Shown here piece by piece: positions 9,494 through 19,378 of a stretch of 23,058 nt of DNA. Every line of letters begins with the position of its first letter. Position 1 is the first letter of the stretch. The DNA is taken from assembly GCA_021464525.1 (NCBI GenBank), contig JADRCO010001057.1:1-23058 (forward strand), read 5' to 3'. The translations under genes and the position numbers were made by a program. The notes beneath the pieces were generated by a model. The model searched no databases. It saw only the letters and a list, made by a program, of their open reading frames with translations, and had not been told where the DNA came from. Origin of the DNA: Rhizophagus sp. LPA8_4_AMF. Lineage: Eukaryota > Glomeromycota > Glomeromycetes > Glomerales > Glomeraceae.

Positions 9494-9835
9494 TTGTCCG
9501 ATATAGAACTTGGCTTCTTGGACCTGAACCATGTTTATTCTATCGAAGAGTTTGAATATATTAGTAACTTAGTTAAAAACCATTCTTTGGTTATTGACAA
9601 CAAACCTATCCACCACTTCGAGCTGGCTAATAATGGAAAGCTAATCTTCGTGCCTTCAACAACCCCTAACAAAGAAGCTGTTGTCGTAAAAATTGCGTCT
9701 CTGCTCGAAGATTGGAATGTTACTACTCGACAAAAAGGGATTGTAACTACCTCGCAACAAATTTCAACTTTTCGAGGCCAATCTAGAAGTCCATATTTGT
9801 TTTGGGGTTGAGAACCAGAATTTTGTAGCAATGAC
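9494..9835 (+). pseudogene. decayed Uma2-like (PD-(D/E)XK superfamily) coding remnant
   Basis: About 105 codons are open on the plus strand, beginning without an ATG at LSDIELGFLDLNHVYSIEEF and ending at a stop at 9811. The segments HFELANNGKLIFVPST, KEAVVVKIASLLEDWN and GIVTTSQ resemble Uma2/DUF820-type proteins, which are frequent in Glomeromycotina and keep a restriction-endonuclease-like fold. After TTSQ the expected middle, with the acidic catalytic positions, is missing. The text seems to resume at QISTFRGQ.SP, followed by a shift into a frame reading like GVENQNF. It therefore looks like a copy with an internal deletion and no usable start, a host-gene pseudogene. The alternative is an unrelated orphan frame. 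The family call is from remembered sequence patterns only. Confidence 0.5.
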
Positions 9836-10343
9836 GGAAGTTAGTAAAGATAATAAATGAACTTTTTTTATGTTACAGGATGACAATGATATATATGGAA
9901 ATTATGATGAAAATTCTAGTGAAAGTTCGTCAAATCTGAATGAGAATTTAAGCAAAATTCCCACGATTTTGATAACATTACAGACAAGAGTATAAGATAA
10001 CCAGAAATAATTCACGTGATGATATACCCAATAGCTCAAATACTTACCTCTTACTACTCTCATAAGCTCAAAATTTGTTCAAGCCGACTTGAAAATGAAG
10101 GATATATATTTTGCGCAAAACACGTACTGTATGTACAACTCAGATGGTTAATTGATCTAATATCGAATATCATGAATTGAAAACTATGTCAATCTACAAA
10201 AAATTTCGGAATCAGATGGCTCACAAAAAAAAATGGGAACTAGTGCATAAAAATATATGGTTTATAAGCAGAACAGTATTTTTGTGTAAGAACTTGATGT
10301 ACGTCGTTATTTATTTCTTTTCTATTACTTCTCTGCTATAAAC
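9836..10343. other. no gene recognised
   Basis: After the Uma2-like remnant the plus strand has a short acidic, serine- and asparagine-rich stretch at about 9882-9992 (DDNDIYGNYDENSSESS-like), following a TTACAG acceptor-like site. It could be the tail of the same decayed gene. The rest is AT-rich without coding signal. Confidence 0.3.
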
Positions 10344-10568
10344 TTACCATAATAATTCACATGAAGAGCGGTCGTCATCAGAATCAGGGTCGTTATCGTC
10401 ATCTTCAGGTTCGTCAACGGCATTGTCAGTGGAGTAAGGTTTTTGTTCAATGAGTTTACTGGTTTGCGAGCAGATATCTACTTGTGGATCATTTAAAGTT
10501 TGATCATGATGATGTAGTGTAGGCACATTTCCTTTAAAAATCCCCCTTCCCCTTAAGTAACGCATCAA
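10344..10568 (-). other. isolated exon-like stretch with acidic end and GTAAGT donor
   Basis: On the minus strand 74 codons are open from an ATG at 10568. They have a histidine patch (TLHHHDQ) and an acidic end (DEPEDDDNDPDSDDD). At about 10349 the sequence GTAAGT gives a consensus splice donor just after the codons for SCELL, so the open stretch could be one exon of a larger gene. I find no convincing partner exon on either side. It could also be a leftover of a lost gene. No family is recognised. Confidence 0.25.
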
Positions 10569-11536
10569 ATAAGCTACTTAGTAATTCAATCAAATGTAAA
10601 ATTTTAGGCTTGATTAGCTTGATTTTAGTATAAAATAATTGCATTTGGATATTCTTATGCTGTACAGTAAGCAAAATATTTTCATGTGTTTTATTGTGTG
10701 AATGTGCTGCGTCGCAAAAAATTGTTCCTCGTTTTTATCATATAGTGCTCATAATAAGATTATCATGGAGTAACATCCGGTGAGCCAATGCTTAGTACGA
10801 CAAAAATTTCAAACATATTATCTTTTCGACAGTATATCATGATAAGTTTCTTCCAAAAAAATCAGGATAACACTTTCTAACAAGAGCGAGAGAAATTATT
10901 TCAAGAAGTGGCATATCTTTAAAGGATGAGTGCATGGCTATAAGGATCGTCCTATGATGTTTTATTGGTAGGAGTGTGCCCTCCTGTGCTGGCACTGTTC
11001 TACTGTCTGTACCATAACCTGTTGCTGTTAGTGGATATTTCCGAGTTTTGAGACGTCGTTATATTTCATTTTTAATAGAGTGGCGAAGTTGATTAAGTTG
11101 TGTTGAGTGGTGCGAGTGAAAATAGAGTACTCAATTTTTTCAATGGTTATAAGATGGATACGCTTCCACCCTCTCTCATATAAACGTGAGAAATTCACAG
11201 GATTCATTGAATTCTATGTATTTATAGAATCTTGGAATTCTTTATATTCGGTAAAGGGTGCTTATCATGTTAGTTGGATTTAGCAAGTGTTAGCAAGTCC
11301 CACAATTCCGATTTTGATGACCATACCCAATCCATGATATTCTCACGCAAAGAAGCTCAGAAGGAATCAAAACAGCGGCATAATCCGCGGTCATGTATCT
11401 GAAATGCGCAATACGATTTCAGAAAAAAAATGTTGCTGTGGTGGTCATCAAAAGTGTAGAAACACGTGAGCGTATAGAATAATGAAATTTGTTGCACCAC
11501 ATTCTACTACGCTCTTGTATTATATAAGAAAATATG

Positions 11537-11569
<33 letters not shown>

Positions 11570-11668
11570 TCAAGTTTTTTACTCGAAAGTTCTGGCATGT
11601 ATTTTTAGGATCTCTGATTTACGGTTTTATGATAATTGCCTTTAAAAGTTGAAATCAATCCATTGTAG
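10569..11668. other. no intact gene; GC-richer stretch around 10.9-11.5 kb
   Basis: The region around 10900-11480 is less AT-rich than most of the window, but stops break all frames. The longest coding-like run I see is on the minus strand, from about 11060 to 10843, containing SFKDMPLLEIISLALV. It has no recognisable motif. It may be an old, decayed gene. Confidence 0.3.
11539..11567. repeat. (TA)n microsatellite
   Basis: An uninterrupted TA dinucleotide run of 29 bases, the longest simple repeat in the window. Confidence 0.95.
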
Positions 11669-11783
11669 GTCTAATCACGAATGAAATAGAAGTAGCTCGC
11701 CATGTTTTTCCCGAAGTTTCTGGTATATCCTTTCATTATGAATGCAAAATACCTTCTGATATTCATTTAAATCACGATGTGCA
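11669..11783 (+). other. candidate lone exon between consensus splice sites
   Basis: The 115-nt stretch lies between a TTGTAG acceptor and a GTAAGT donor. In one frame it reads without a stop, containing LITNEIEVARHVFPEVSGIS and KIPSDIHLNHDV. The translation looks more protein-like than random AT-rich DNA, but I find no adjoining exons and cannot name the family. It is a weak call, probably a remnant. Confidence 0.25.
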
Positions 11784-12355
11784 GTAAGTCACTCGTTGAT
11801 AGAGCTTTCATAAGGTCGCAATCGCATCGTTGACGTTACATTACGTGTATATTTAATCACTCAATATACCGATTTAGGATATAGGAATTAATAGTTCGTA
11901 GCTCAACACACCATTAGTTTGGGTGATTTATCGTATTATATATATTACAGATCTGATGAACGTATAGTAGATTTTATTATAATGAAATAGGGGGATTATT
12001 AGATTATAATTTATAGGTACGTATTTATGCGACAGCGTCATTTTTCAGTTTCTCAAATAAATTAGGTGGGGAGTCCTAGTGCGTAGAATCTTAAGTTTGG
12101 CTTGTATTTAAAAATGTTTAGTTCTTCAAACAAAAATCTTCTTGCTATTAAAATACATTTATTACATATGAATTTATATAAATTTTATTATTTTACTTTA
12201 CATCCTTGATCGATTTATAAGCATCATTTTTTATTTTTTTCAACTTACAAAAAAAAAAAAAATTAGGTCAATAATAACTTATATTGTTAATTTGTTATAA
12301 ATAATCAAATATAAATTATAATGTTTCTATTTTTAAAAAAAAAAAAATTATATAA
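11784..12355. other. intergenic, no gene seen
   Basis: No coding signal is visible. Long A and T runs near 12229-12260 and 12331-12349 lie just downstream of the membrane-protein gene that ends at 12356, and they would fit its 3' flank. Confidence 0.45.
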
Positions 12356-13877
12356 TCAAACTTCTAGGTTTGTGAGGTTTAGGGATTCTCTCTTTATAAT
12401 TTTTTTTGCAGATTTGAATTCTTCGGGTGTTGGTTCATATCTTACTATTAAAATTATAAAATAAATAACTTATTTAGTAAAAATAAATATATTGATTAAA
12501 ATCAATAATTAATAGATATAATTTACTTACGATAAAATCCAAGACCTTTCCCAAAATTTTTTTGACACCTGAGAGAATTACAAGTTGATAAAATCAATAA
12601 TATCCAAGTTATTATTGACATAACAAGAAATGCATTAAAGAAATGATCATATCTAAGACAATATTGTAATGTTTTACGTCGATTATACCGAATATAACAA
12701 AAATCAATTGTTCCAAAATATAACAAGATAGCTTGAAGAATATTTCCAATGTAAACAACAAGCATTAACAATCTTGATTCATCCCTGACCTGATATGTAA
12801 AAAAAATATTATAAGAAAAATATTTTTATGATAAAAGTATTAATTAATAAATAATTATGTTATACTTACGCCCTTTAACATATAAAATGTATAAAATAAA
12901 GTGAAAATATTTAATGGAATAATAAAACTAATAATTCCAACTCCACGTATATTATATCCAAATATACCAAAACCCCAAATTATCATCGTATAAAAAATTA
13001 CCCACAACCCTAACATCATTATCTTTGCGTGGAATATTGGAAATTGTAGTTGATACACAGAATCCATACCTAAATAATAAATAATAATAAATATTAAGTT
13101 TTGGTATATAGAATTATTTTTTTTTTTATATTTTACTTACTTATTATCTCTTTAGCTTCTGTGTAAGGATATTTATATCTCATGGGCCATACTCTAATTA
13201 ATTATATAAATTTATGTTTTTGAAATCTTGTATTAATAAAACATAGAGTATTAATATAGATTACCTTTTTCTCCAAAGATAATATAACATCACACAATAA
13301 GACACTGTAAACATAATTAAAAAAGCCAATAGAAGACTTCCTAATGTATAAAATACATTATCTTTTGGAAAGTAGCATGATTTTGCTGGTAATTCAGCAC
13401 AAGAATTACTTTGAGTACGAAATAGTGACCCACCCATCATGATGGGAAATGTATGAACAATAATAAATGCAATTCCATGAGGTATTGTCTTGCTATGAAA
13501 CTATAAAGTAAAATGTTAATAAATCTAGATAATTACAATTAGCAAATTTACAAAATATATACCATTGTTATTCCAGATATTATTGGGAAAAAGACCAGTG
13601 GAATAGCTATATAATTACTGTAAAAGGTTCCCGTTGAAATTAAATATGCGATAAACAAAATTGTATATCCGATCATATCAATTAAAAAGATATAAAGGAA
13701 TATTTTCTCTATGTATTTAAGCTTTTTATAAAAATTTTGAAGTACACTTTGGAGAGAATCTTCTATTATATCATCGCTTTGGAAAGAATCTTCTATTATA
13801 TCATCGCTTTGGAGAGAATCTTCTATACTATTATTATTTTGGAATGAATTTTCCACTTTTTTACGAAGATGAGTCAT
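12356..13877 (-). CDS. polytopic membrane protein, unrecognised family (6 exons, 383 aa)
   Basis: Inferred exons are 13877-13563, 13500-13265, 13193-13141, 13069-12870, 12789-12531 and 12444-12356. All five introns are 62-86 nt with GT..AG ends, and five donors fit GTA(A/T)N. Together they give an open 1152-nt frame, which strongly supports the model. Residues 1-57 are hydrophilic and acidic with a 10-residue repeat. Then come about eight hydrophobic segments, near 58-81, 87-105, 113-131, 155-179, 216-238, 244-265, 275-296 and 321-338, so it sits in a membrane. A loop at 134-150 holds two cysteines (SCAELPAKSCY), possibly paired. The C-terminal tail of about 30 residues is charged (RYEPTPEEFKSAKKIIK) and likely cytosolic. 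I recognise no transporter or receptor motif; seven- or eight-pass receptor-like topology is possible. A decayed relative lies inverted at 16.9 kb. Confidence 0.8.
13749..13838 (-). repeat. 30-bp coding tandem repeat (acidic decapeptide)
   Basis: Three head-to-tail units of 30 nt encode NNNSIEDSLQ, SDDIIEDSFQ and SDDIIEDSLQ at residues 14-43 of the membrane protein. The last two units are nearly identical in DNA, so the expansion is recent and could vary in number between isolates. Confidence 0.85.
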
Positions 13878-15409
13878 TTTTTAATATTGCGAAATGTAAA
13901 CTGTAAATGTTTTTTTTTTTCTATCAAAATAATTTTTTTTTGACGTTGGTAAATTTATGCCCTATATAGTAATTTTTGACAAAGAACTTTTTTTTAATTA
14001 TATATTTCGTTTCTTTGTAAATTTGATACAAAGACGTCACACCATACCGCCACCTTTGTTGGAAAATTAAAAGAGGAACGAATATATGAATTAAACAAAG
14101 AAAGGGTAATTAATGATTTAGGAGATAATTGTGTTTTACCTCTTACCCGTAAAATTATTTTAATCTTTCACTCTGATCTTTTGCTATCAAGCATCTTAAA
14201 AGTTACATAGTATAATCTTCATCATTTTTTTATTTAATAAAAAAAATGCCATTTATCCTGTAACTAGCCGCATTTCAAACCTACAGTCTCAACAGAAGAT
14301 CGTTTTATTTTCGTTAGAGAAAGAATTTTTTTGTTCGTGGTGGGTATATTTCAATGTATAACTTAAAATGAAAAGAAAATGAATAAAAGAAACGGACCAT
14401 TCAGATGGATGAATTCAATCAGATTAAACCATATATGGGCTATCATGTATGCAATCAATAAATTATTGAAACATTTATACCGAATGTACAGTACATGATC
14501 ATCAAAATAATTATTTATGTTGGGTTATAAACAAGATACAACAAGTTGGTAGCACCTAAATAAACGGGGGGACAACTCGTGGTTACACAAATATATGGAG
14601 CTGAAGTTTACTATAGATGTGCGAAAAATCTGAAAGTCGTAATGATCTTATTTTAATAAAAAGGGATAATTATGATATGATACAATCACACCATGACGGC
14701 ACATTATGAAGTTATACATGATGTGAATTTTATCGCCTTCGTGTTTCTAGTTCTTAAGATATTTAGCATCAGCTACTTAAAGTACCTCAAAATTATATAA
14801 AATTTTATTATTTACTTGAAAATAATACACAATAAAGGAAGGAAACACGTCTTAATATTTATAATTTTTTTATTGAGATCTTGTAAAAAAAAAAGTGTAA
14901 TTTCTAACTTTCTATTATCAAGCGGTAAAAACATATAAAAACTAAGAACAAAGCAGCCAGTGGTCCTATTTGGATAAAAAACTTCGCTTATATAGAGCTA
15001 GCACATACAACTTTTAACATCAGCTGCTCTGTGTGCCGAGAAAAATAAAAAAAACTAAAAATTTTGCGAAATTTAAATATAGATTCTTTGAGTAACCAAT
15101 TTTATGTGACTTCAGTTTTGTCTTGTGATCATCAATATGTTTAACCCTGACCCGTTTAATTATCTATCCCCTAGGTTTTCTCGGTTTCATCTCAATTTAT
15201 CTCTTATACGCCAATAAATTAGTATTAAATACAAATATATCTTGCACTACGGCGGTGTTAATATACAAAGAAAAGAAAGAAAAGAAACATATAATTACAT
15301 ATAATGAACATAATTTTAACTCGTACTCAATTAAAAATTATATAATTGCTAAAAATACAACCCTCAAAAAAAGACTTTTGATATAAAAATACATTTTATT
15401 ATATTTAAT
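13878..15409. other. upstream of the membrane-protein gene and gene-free AT-rich DNA
   Basis: No coding stretch is visible on either strand. The 13878-14030 part, with T runs, presumably holds the promoter of the minus-strand gene. At 14957-14968 the word CCAGTGGTCCTA resembles CCAATGGTCCTA at 17731-17742, which sits at a GC-rich, terminal-repeat-like stretch. This may mark a second, more worn copy of the same element end. Confidence 0.4.
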
Positions 15410-15600
15410 AATAGAACAATCAGCTACCGTACAGGCGGTACAGCGCTGCCCCCACAGTGATGGCAAATGACCAGGCCATTTTGAAATCGATTGTCATTTT
15501 TGTCATTTAAATATAATGCCTTATAATTCAGGCCAAACTTATGATGCCGGCCGGGAATTAAAAATTTATAATCAGTTAATCACGTGAAATGTTTTATCAC
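15410..15600. repeat. GC-rich island with short inverted repeats, possible element relic
   Basis: This island stands out from its AT-rich surroundings. It holds a short palindrome (TACCGTACAGGCGGTA), the words TGGCAAATGACCAGGCCATT and AGGCCAAACTTATGATGCCG, and then GCCGGCCGGG. It has no reading frame. It looks like a worn non-autonomous repeat, but I cannot define its ends or a target duplication. Confidence 0.3.
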
Positions 15601-16847
15601 CATTCCAACAATATTTTTGTAAGTTTTTTCAGGAACACACATTACTATAGTAGCTGTTAATGTAATTACAAACATTATCCACATTCCACAAACAAATTAA
15701 GTTCAGAGAGAGGTGAAAAAGAAAATATTATTTATTATTATATATATTTACTTGGCGTAACGAATTACGAATCACAAATTGTCGCGATACTGAATAGAAA
15801 TATATTTTTTAAAAAAAAATCAGAATATTTAATTCCAAGGATGAAGTTTGTCTTCTATCGAAAAAAACAGCAAAAAAGAATCAATACTAAAAACGAATAA
15901 TAATAATATTATTATTAATTATTTGGAAGAAATTTAATTATAAAAATGATTTTATCAAAATTTTAAATTTTTTTTCTTACCAATATGAAAGAACGTTAGT
16001 GTCAAATACCTTTTTGTGATTTGATTCAATAAAGAATTATGGTGTAAGATTAATATAAGAAAGCGAATAAATTTTCATTTTATTTAGTAATTACATATAT
16101 TCTATAAGTTTTTTTAGTTGAAATCTCATTCGAAATTCTTAAAAAAAAATAATAATAAATTTATTTTAAAATTTCCCTTCGATTAAATTGATACATAAAT
16201 TAATAAAACTTTTTATCATTAATAATATAATTTTTTACCAAGGATTTGGACATAAAATATCAAAATTGAATTGCACATGTAAAGCAAAAGCTATTGTAAT
16301 AGTATATATTTGGTCGAGTCGCCATAAGTGTATCTTAACATTTAATAAAAGATTTTTTAAATAAAAAAAATTTTTTTCCTTTTTTACCTTTTTTTTCATC
16401 AAAATAAATAAATTAAAATTCTTGTTTGAATTCTAGTTAAAATAAATAGAGAAGTTTCCGAAAAAAAATAACCAAAATTTTTATTTCACCGTTTCCTTTA
16501 TTGCGCCAATAAATAATTCCAATAACTTGACATGTTTATATATTTATTAATTAAGAATTAAAAAAAATCTTATTTCATATGGTAAAAAATAAAAAAACTT
16601 CTTGTGTTTTCGATGCTAAAACCTGGAAATAATACTGTACATTGAAATAAAATTACATGTAAAATCTATAATACATTATCTATAAAGATCAAATCTCAAC
16701 GGTCACATTATTAAATTAAATTAAATTATTCCTAAAAATATCATGATTAAAATAATAAAATTTCAAAGTACGCACGACAATAAACTAATATTGATAAGAA
16801 CAATTGCTATAGCTGTAGGTAATTTTGCGTGACGTAATTATCATCAC
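15601..16847. other. gene-free AT-rich DNA
   Basis: Long stretches of A and T with no reading frame of note on either strand and no structured RNA that I recognise. Confidence 0.5.
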
Positions 16848-16910
16848 ATGACATTACATAATGACACAGATTTACACATCATTTGTCATTTACATAGTAC
16901 CTCTGGTTGG

Positions 16911-17195
16911 GAAAATTCACTAAAAAACTGGGAAATATTCTGTTACATATTTTTAATTGGCATAATTGGATACACAATTTTATTTATCGCGAATTTAAAT
17001 TCAACGGGAAAAGTATCGTTCAATTGGACATTATCCAATTGGATTTGGATATGTGCCAATTGGGCTGTCCAATGTCCAATTATGTATGTGTCTTATTTAA
17101 AATTTGCTAATTGTAAATATCTTGATTACTATATAGTGTTATAGTAAGGCTATACTCCACAGAATTATATTTATTATTATCCATTCATTTCCCCT
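16911..17195 (+). pseudogene. inverted, decayed fragment of the 12.4-13.9 kb membrane-protein gene family
   Basis: The plus strand reads FCYIFLIGIIGYTILFIANLNSTG in tandem with the minus-strand gene's FLYIFLIDMIGYTILFIAYLISTG. The similarity continues into the intron: AAATTTGCTAATTGTAA at about 17101-17117 matches the start of intron 1. It reaches exon 2, where ATTTATTATTATCCATTCAT at 17168-17187 matches the segment coding for FIIVHTFP. Later exons are not recognisable. The second half of exon 1 is replaced by an inserted hairpin. A frame from the ATG at 16848 runs through the exon-1 part but stops at 17142 in what should be the intron. I read it as a non-functional partial inverted duplicate. 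Confidence 0.7.
17022..17081. repeat. 60-bp insert with 11-bp perfect terminal inverted repeats
   Basis: AATTGGACATT at 17022-17032 is exactly inverted as AATGTCCAATT at 17071-17081. The inside carries further CCAATTGG-type words (ATCCAATTGGAT, GCCAATTGGGC). The sequence can fold almost completely on itself. The related functional gene lacks it, so it is an insertion or local rearrangement, like a very small foldback element. Confidence 0.7.
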
Positions 17196-17730
17196 GAACG
17201 TTGGCTTTACAAACAAGGTATGAGGATATTCTATTTGTCTTGGCAATTTTCCCTGCTGATGGTCATCATTTTTCGAGATGTATACCACAATTTTCATTCC
17301 AAATATAATTTTCGTTTCAGAAAACAAATTACAGCAAAACATAGTAGAAGGCTTCGCTCAAATAAGGGATATCTGTTTATACTTATTAATTCTCATATTA
17401 CATCTCATTCATTTAAATTTGTTCTATCCAGAATACCAAGCAAATTTGATCATTCATTTAAAATGAATAAGAGAGAACAAAAATGGGATGATGACAATGA
17501 TTCTAGGTCAATATTGTATTAACCTTTTATCTACAAATAACAAGTACATTCATTTGAAGGTATCGTTATTTACAGTAACGCAACGCTTATGATTTTGTTC
17601 AATTTTTTTGAGACTCGTGAATAGTGATAAAAAAAGTATTAGCAATTAATGCTGGCAATGATTAATGAAAGGTTCAGCCGAACTTATCATAAGCATCAAG
17701 CTTGTTTACTTCACTTCTAATTAAAGATGG
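17196..17730. other. no convincing gene
   Basis: Two overlapping plus-strand frames are open here. One is 17220-17522 (100 codons, from ATG). The other is 17278-17466, hydrophobic, reading ICLYLLILILHLIHLNLFY and lying near a TTTCAG acceptor-like site at about 17315-17320. They do not match the neighbouring membrane-protein gene, and I cannot choose between them. They may be further decayed exons. Confidence 0.3.
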
Positions 17731-17790
17731 CCAATGGTCCTACTCAGTCTGTCTCGGTCTTAGACCGGGCGGTCCGCGTCTAACTGCAGT
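17731..17790. repeat. GC-rich stretch resembling a DNA-transposon terminal repeat
   Basis: It contains CCAATGGTCCTACTCAGTCT, the inverted repeat CGGTCTTAGACCG, then GGGCGGTCCGCGTCTAACTG. The base composition is far from that of its flanks. No matching second end is found nearby, so it is at most a solo, worn terminal repeat. Confidence 0.35.
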
Positions 17791-17896
17791 AAAGATTGAT
17801 TAATATGATTGGCCAATTTTGATCCCGTGACATTACACAGATCCAAAAAAAAGGCGATTACAGTGCTGAATTATAATTTTTTTTAAATATTCCACA

Positions 17897-19378
17897 ATGT
17901 CCGAAAAACCTTCTGCAATTCCTAACGATGAAGTGAATGTATCTTTAGAAATTAGGGATACTGAAATCTCACAAAAAAATGAATTAGAAAATAATAAAAC
18001 AGAAAATAAATCTTCCGTAGCTTCCATGAGAAATTTTTACATTATTGCAAGGATATTTGTTTTTTACATTGGTGAATTCAGGATTACGAATGATCATTTT
18101 ATTTGAACTGTACAATCGAAAGTATAATGTGCGTATAAATTTTATAAGGTTAATAATAACATTGAAAATTAATAAGATTTTCTTTAGGCATTACAAATAT
18201 CCTCGATTTTTACATTATATGAATTGTTCAGAGTTATTACAAATCTAGTTGGAGGCATTCTTGGATCTCGGTTCAGTTTAAGATCTTATCTTTTCATAGG
18301 GCTTGTGTTCCAAGTAGTAGGAATTGAATTACTTTATGGGTTACAATTAAGTTGGAACAAAACAGTCGTATTAATATATATTATTATAGCTCAAGGATTT
18401 AGTGGTATAGCAAAGGATATGGTAAAGTTGGGAGGAAAATCTGTAACAAAATTGGTAACAAAATTGGTAACAAAGGAAGGTATCAAACATCAATCAAAAC
18501 TTTTTAAATTAGTGGCTTGGCTTACCGACGCAAAGAATTCGGTTAAAGATGCAGGTCTCTTTTGTGGCGCATTTTTATTCAAGTTTTCAGGGTATATACC
18601 AGCTTTGTTAGTTCTATTGGCAATGAATTTAATCGTCATTCCTTCCGCTTGTTTTTACCTTGATCATACATTGGACGTTAGCAAATCAAAAAAGTGGTTG
18701 ACGTTAAAAGAAATTTTTTAATATAGCAAATGTATAAATACAGATACTTGATATAATCATTTAAAGTTTTATTCAAACTAACAAATTTATTTGTTAAGGG
18801 AAGGGATGTAAATATTTTATCATTCGCTAGAATGTTTTTATTTGGATCATGGGATCTATGGTTTGAAGTACCGGCACCTTTGTTCTTGAGGGGTCCTATT
18901 GGATGGTAATTACATGTTTTCCCATAGTAATTTTGTTTTTATCAATGCTTAACTTTATTTATTTTTCAGATCATATCTCGAAACAGGAGCATTCTTAGCC
19001 GGTTGGTGATCTTTTACGGAGCAATTCAATCAAGCACATCTTAATTATCTTAAAGCCAATTCGAATTTATCCAGTAACAACAAGAAAAATCTGTCATTTC
19101 ATTACAATTATTCTCTTGGTCGTAACTGTCAGAATCACAATTGGACTTCGACTTACCAATGTTGCAACACAGCATATAGCTGAAATTATTATAATAATTA
19201 TAGTCAGATTATTTGCATTTGCGTTCATTTTTGCAGTAAATTTTTTAATCCATTCATTTCTTATATTCAAATATTGTCACAGAGATAAAGTTGCTATGAA
19301 TGTCAGATTTTATTATATAACAAATACCTTAGGAAGACTTCTTGTATTAATTCTTGGGGTATATTATACACACAGTCA
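17897..19378 (+). pseudogene. ArsJ-like MFS permease, broken host gene
   Basis: The translation follows ArsJ, the MFS permease that in bacteria exports 1-arseno-3-phosphoglycerate. Matching segments in order are a hydrophilic N-terminus from ATG 17897, then LFFTLVNSGLRMIILFELY, ITNLVGGILGSRFSLR, AQGFSGIAKDMVKLGGKSV, LFKLVAWLTDAKNSVKDAGL, ILSFARMFLFGSWDLWFEVP, SYLETGAFLAGW, and FAVNFLIHSF..KVAMNVRFYYITNTLGRL. Splice sites fit at 18129-18187 (59-nt intron), before 18799 and at 18906-18969. It is broken: a shift near 18045-18060, a stop at 18719 in a T run, TGA at the 18905/18970 junction, and shifts near 19006 and 19040. The family's TGSKNALKG has become TDAKNSVKD, losing glycines. A KLVTK unit is duplicated at about 18455-18478. 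The C-terminal end is replaced by another gene's fragment. No arsenic-resistance partner gene is visible nearby. Confidence 0.75.

Noticed and set aside
9535-9831. Minus-strand frame of 98 codons over the Uma2-like remnant
   Set aside because: The plus-strand reading has the recognisable pattern; this is its shadow.
17139-17342. Minus-strand 67-codon frame
   Set aside because: It overlaps the plus-strand relic of the membrane-protein gene, and no motif is seen.
17833-18027. Minus-strand 64-codon frame over the ArsJ-like N-terminus
   Set aside because: Antisense shadow of the first exon of the ArsJ-like pseudogene.
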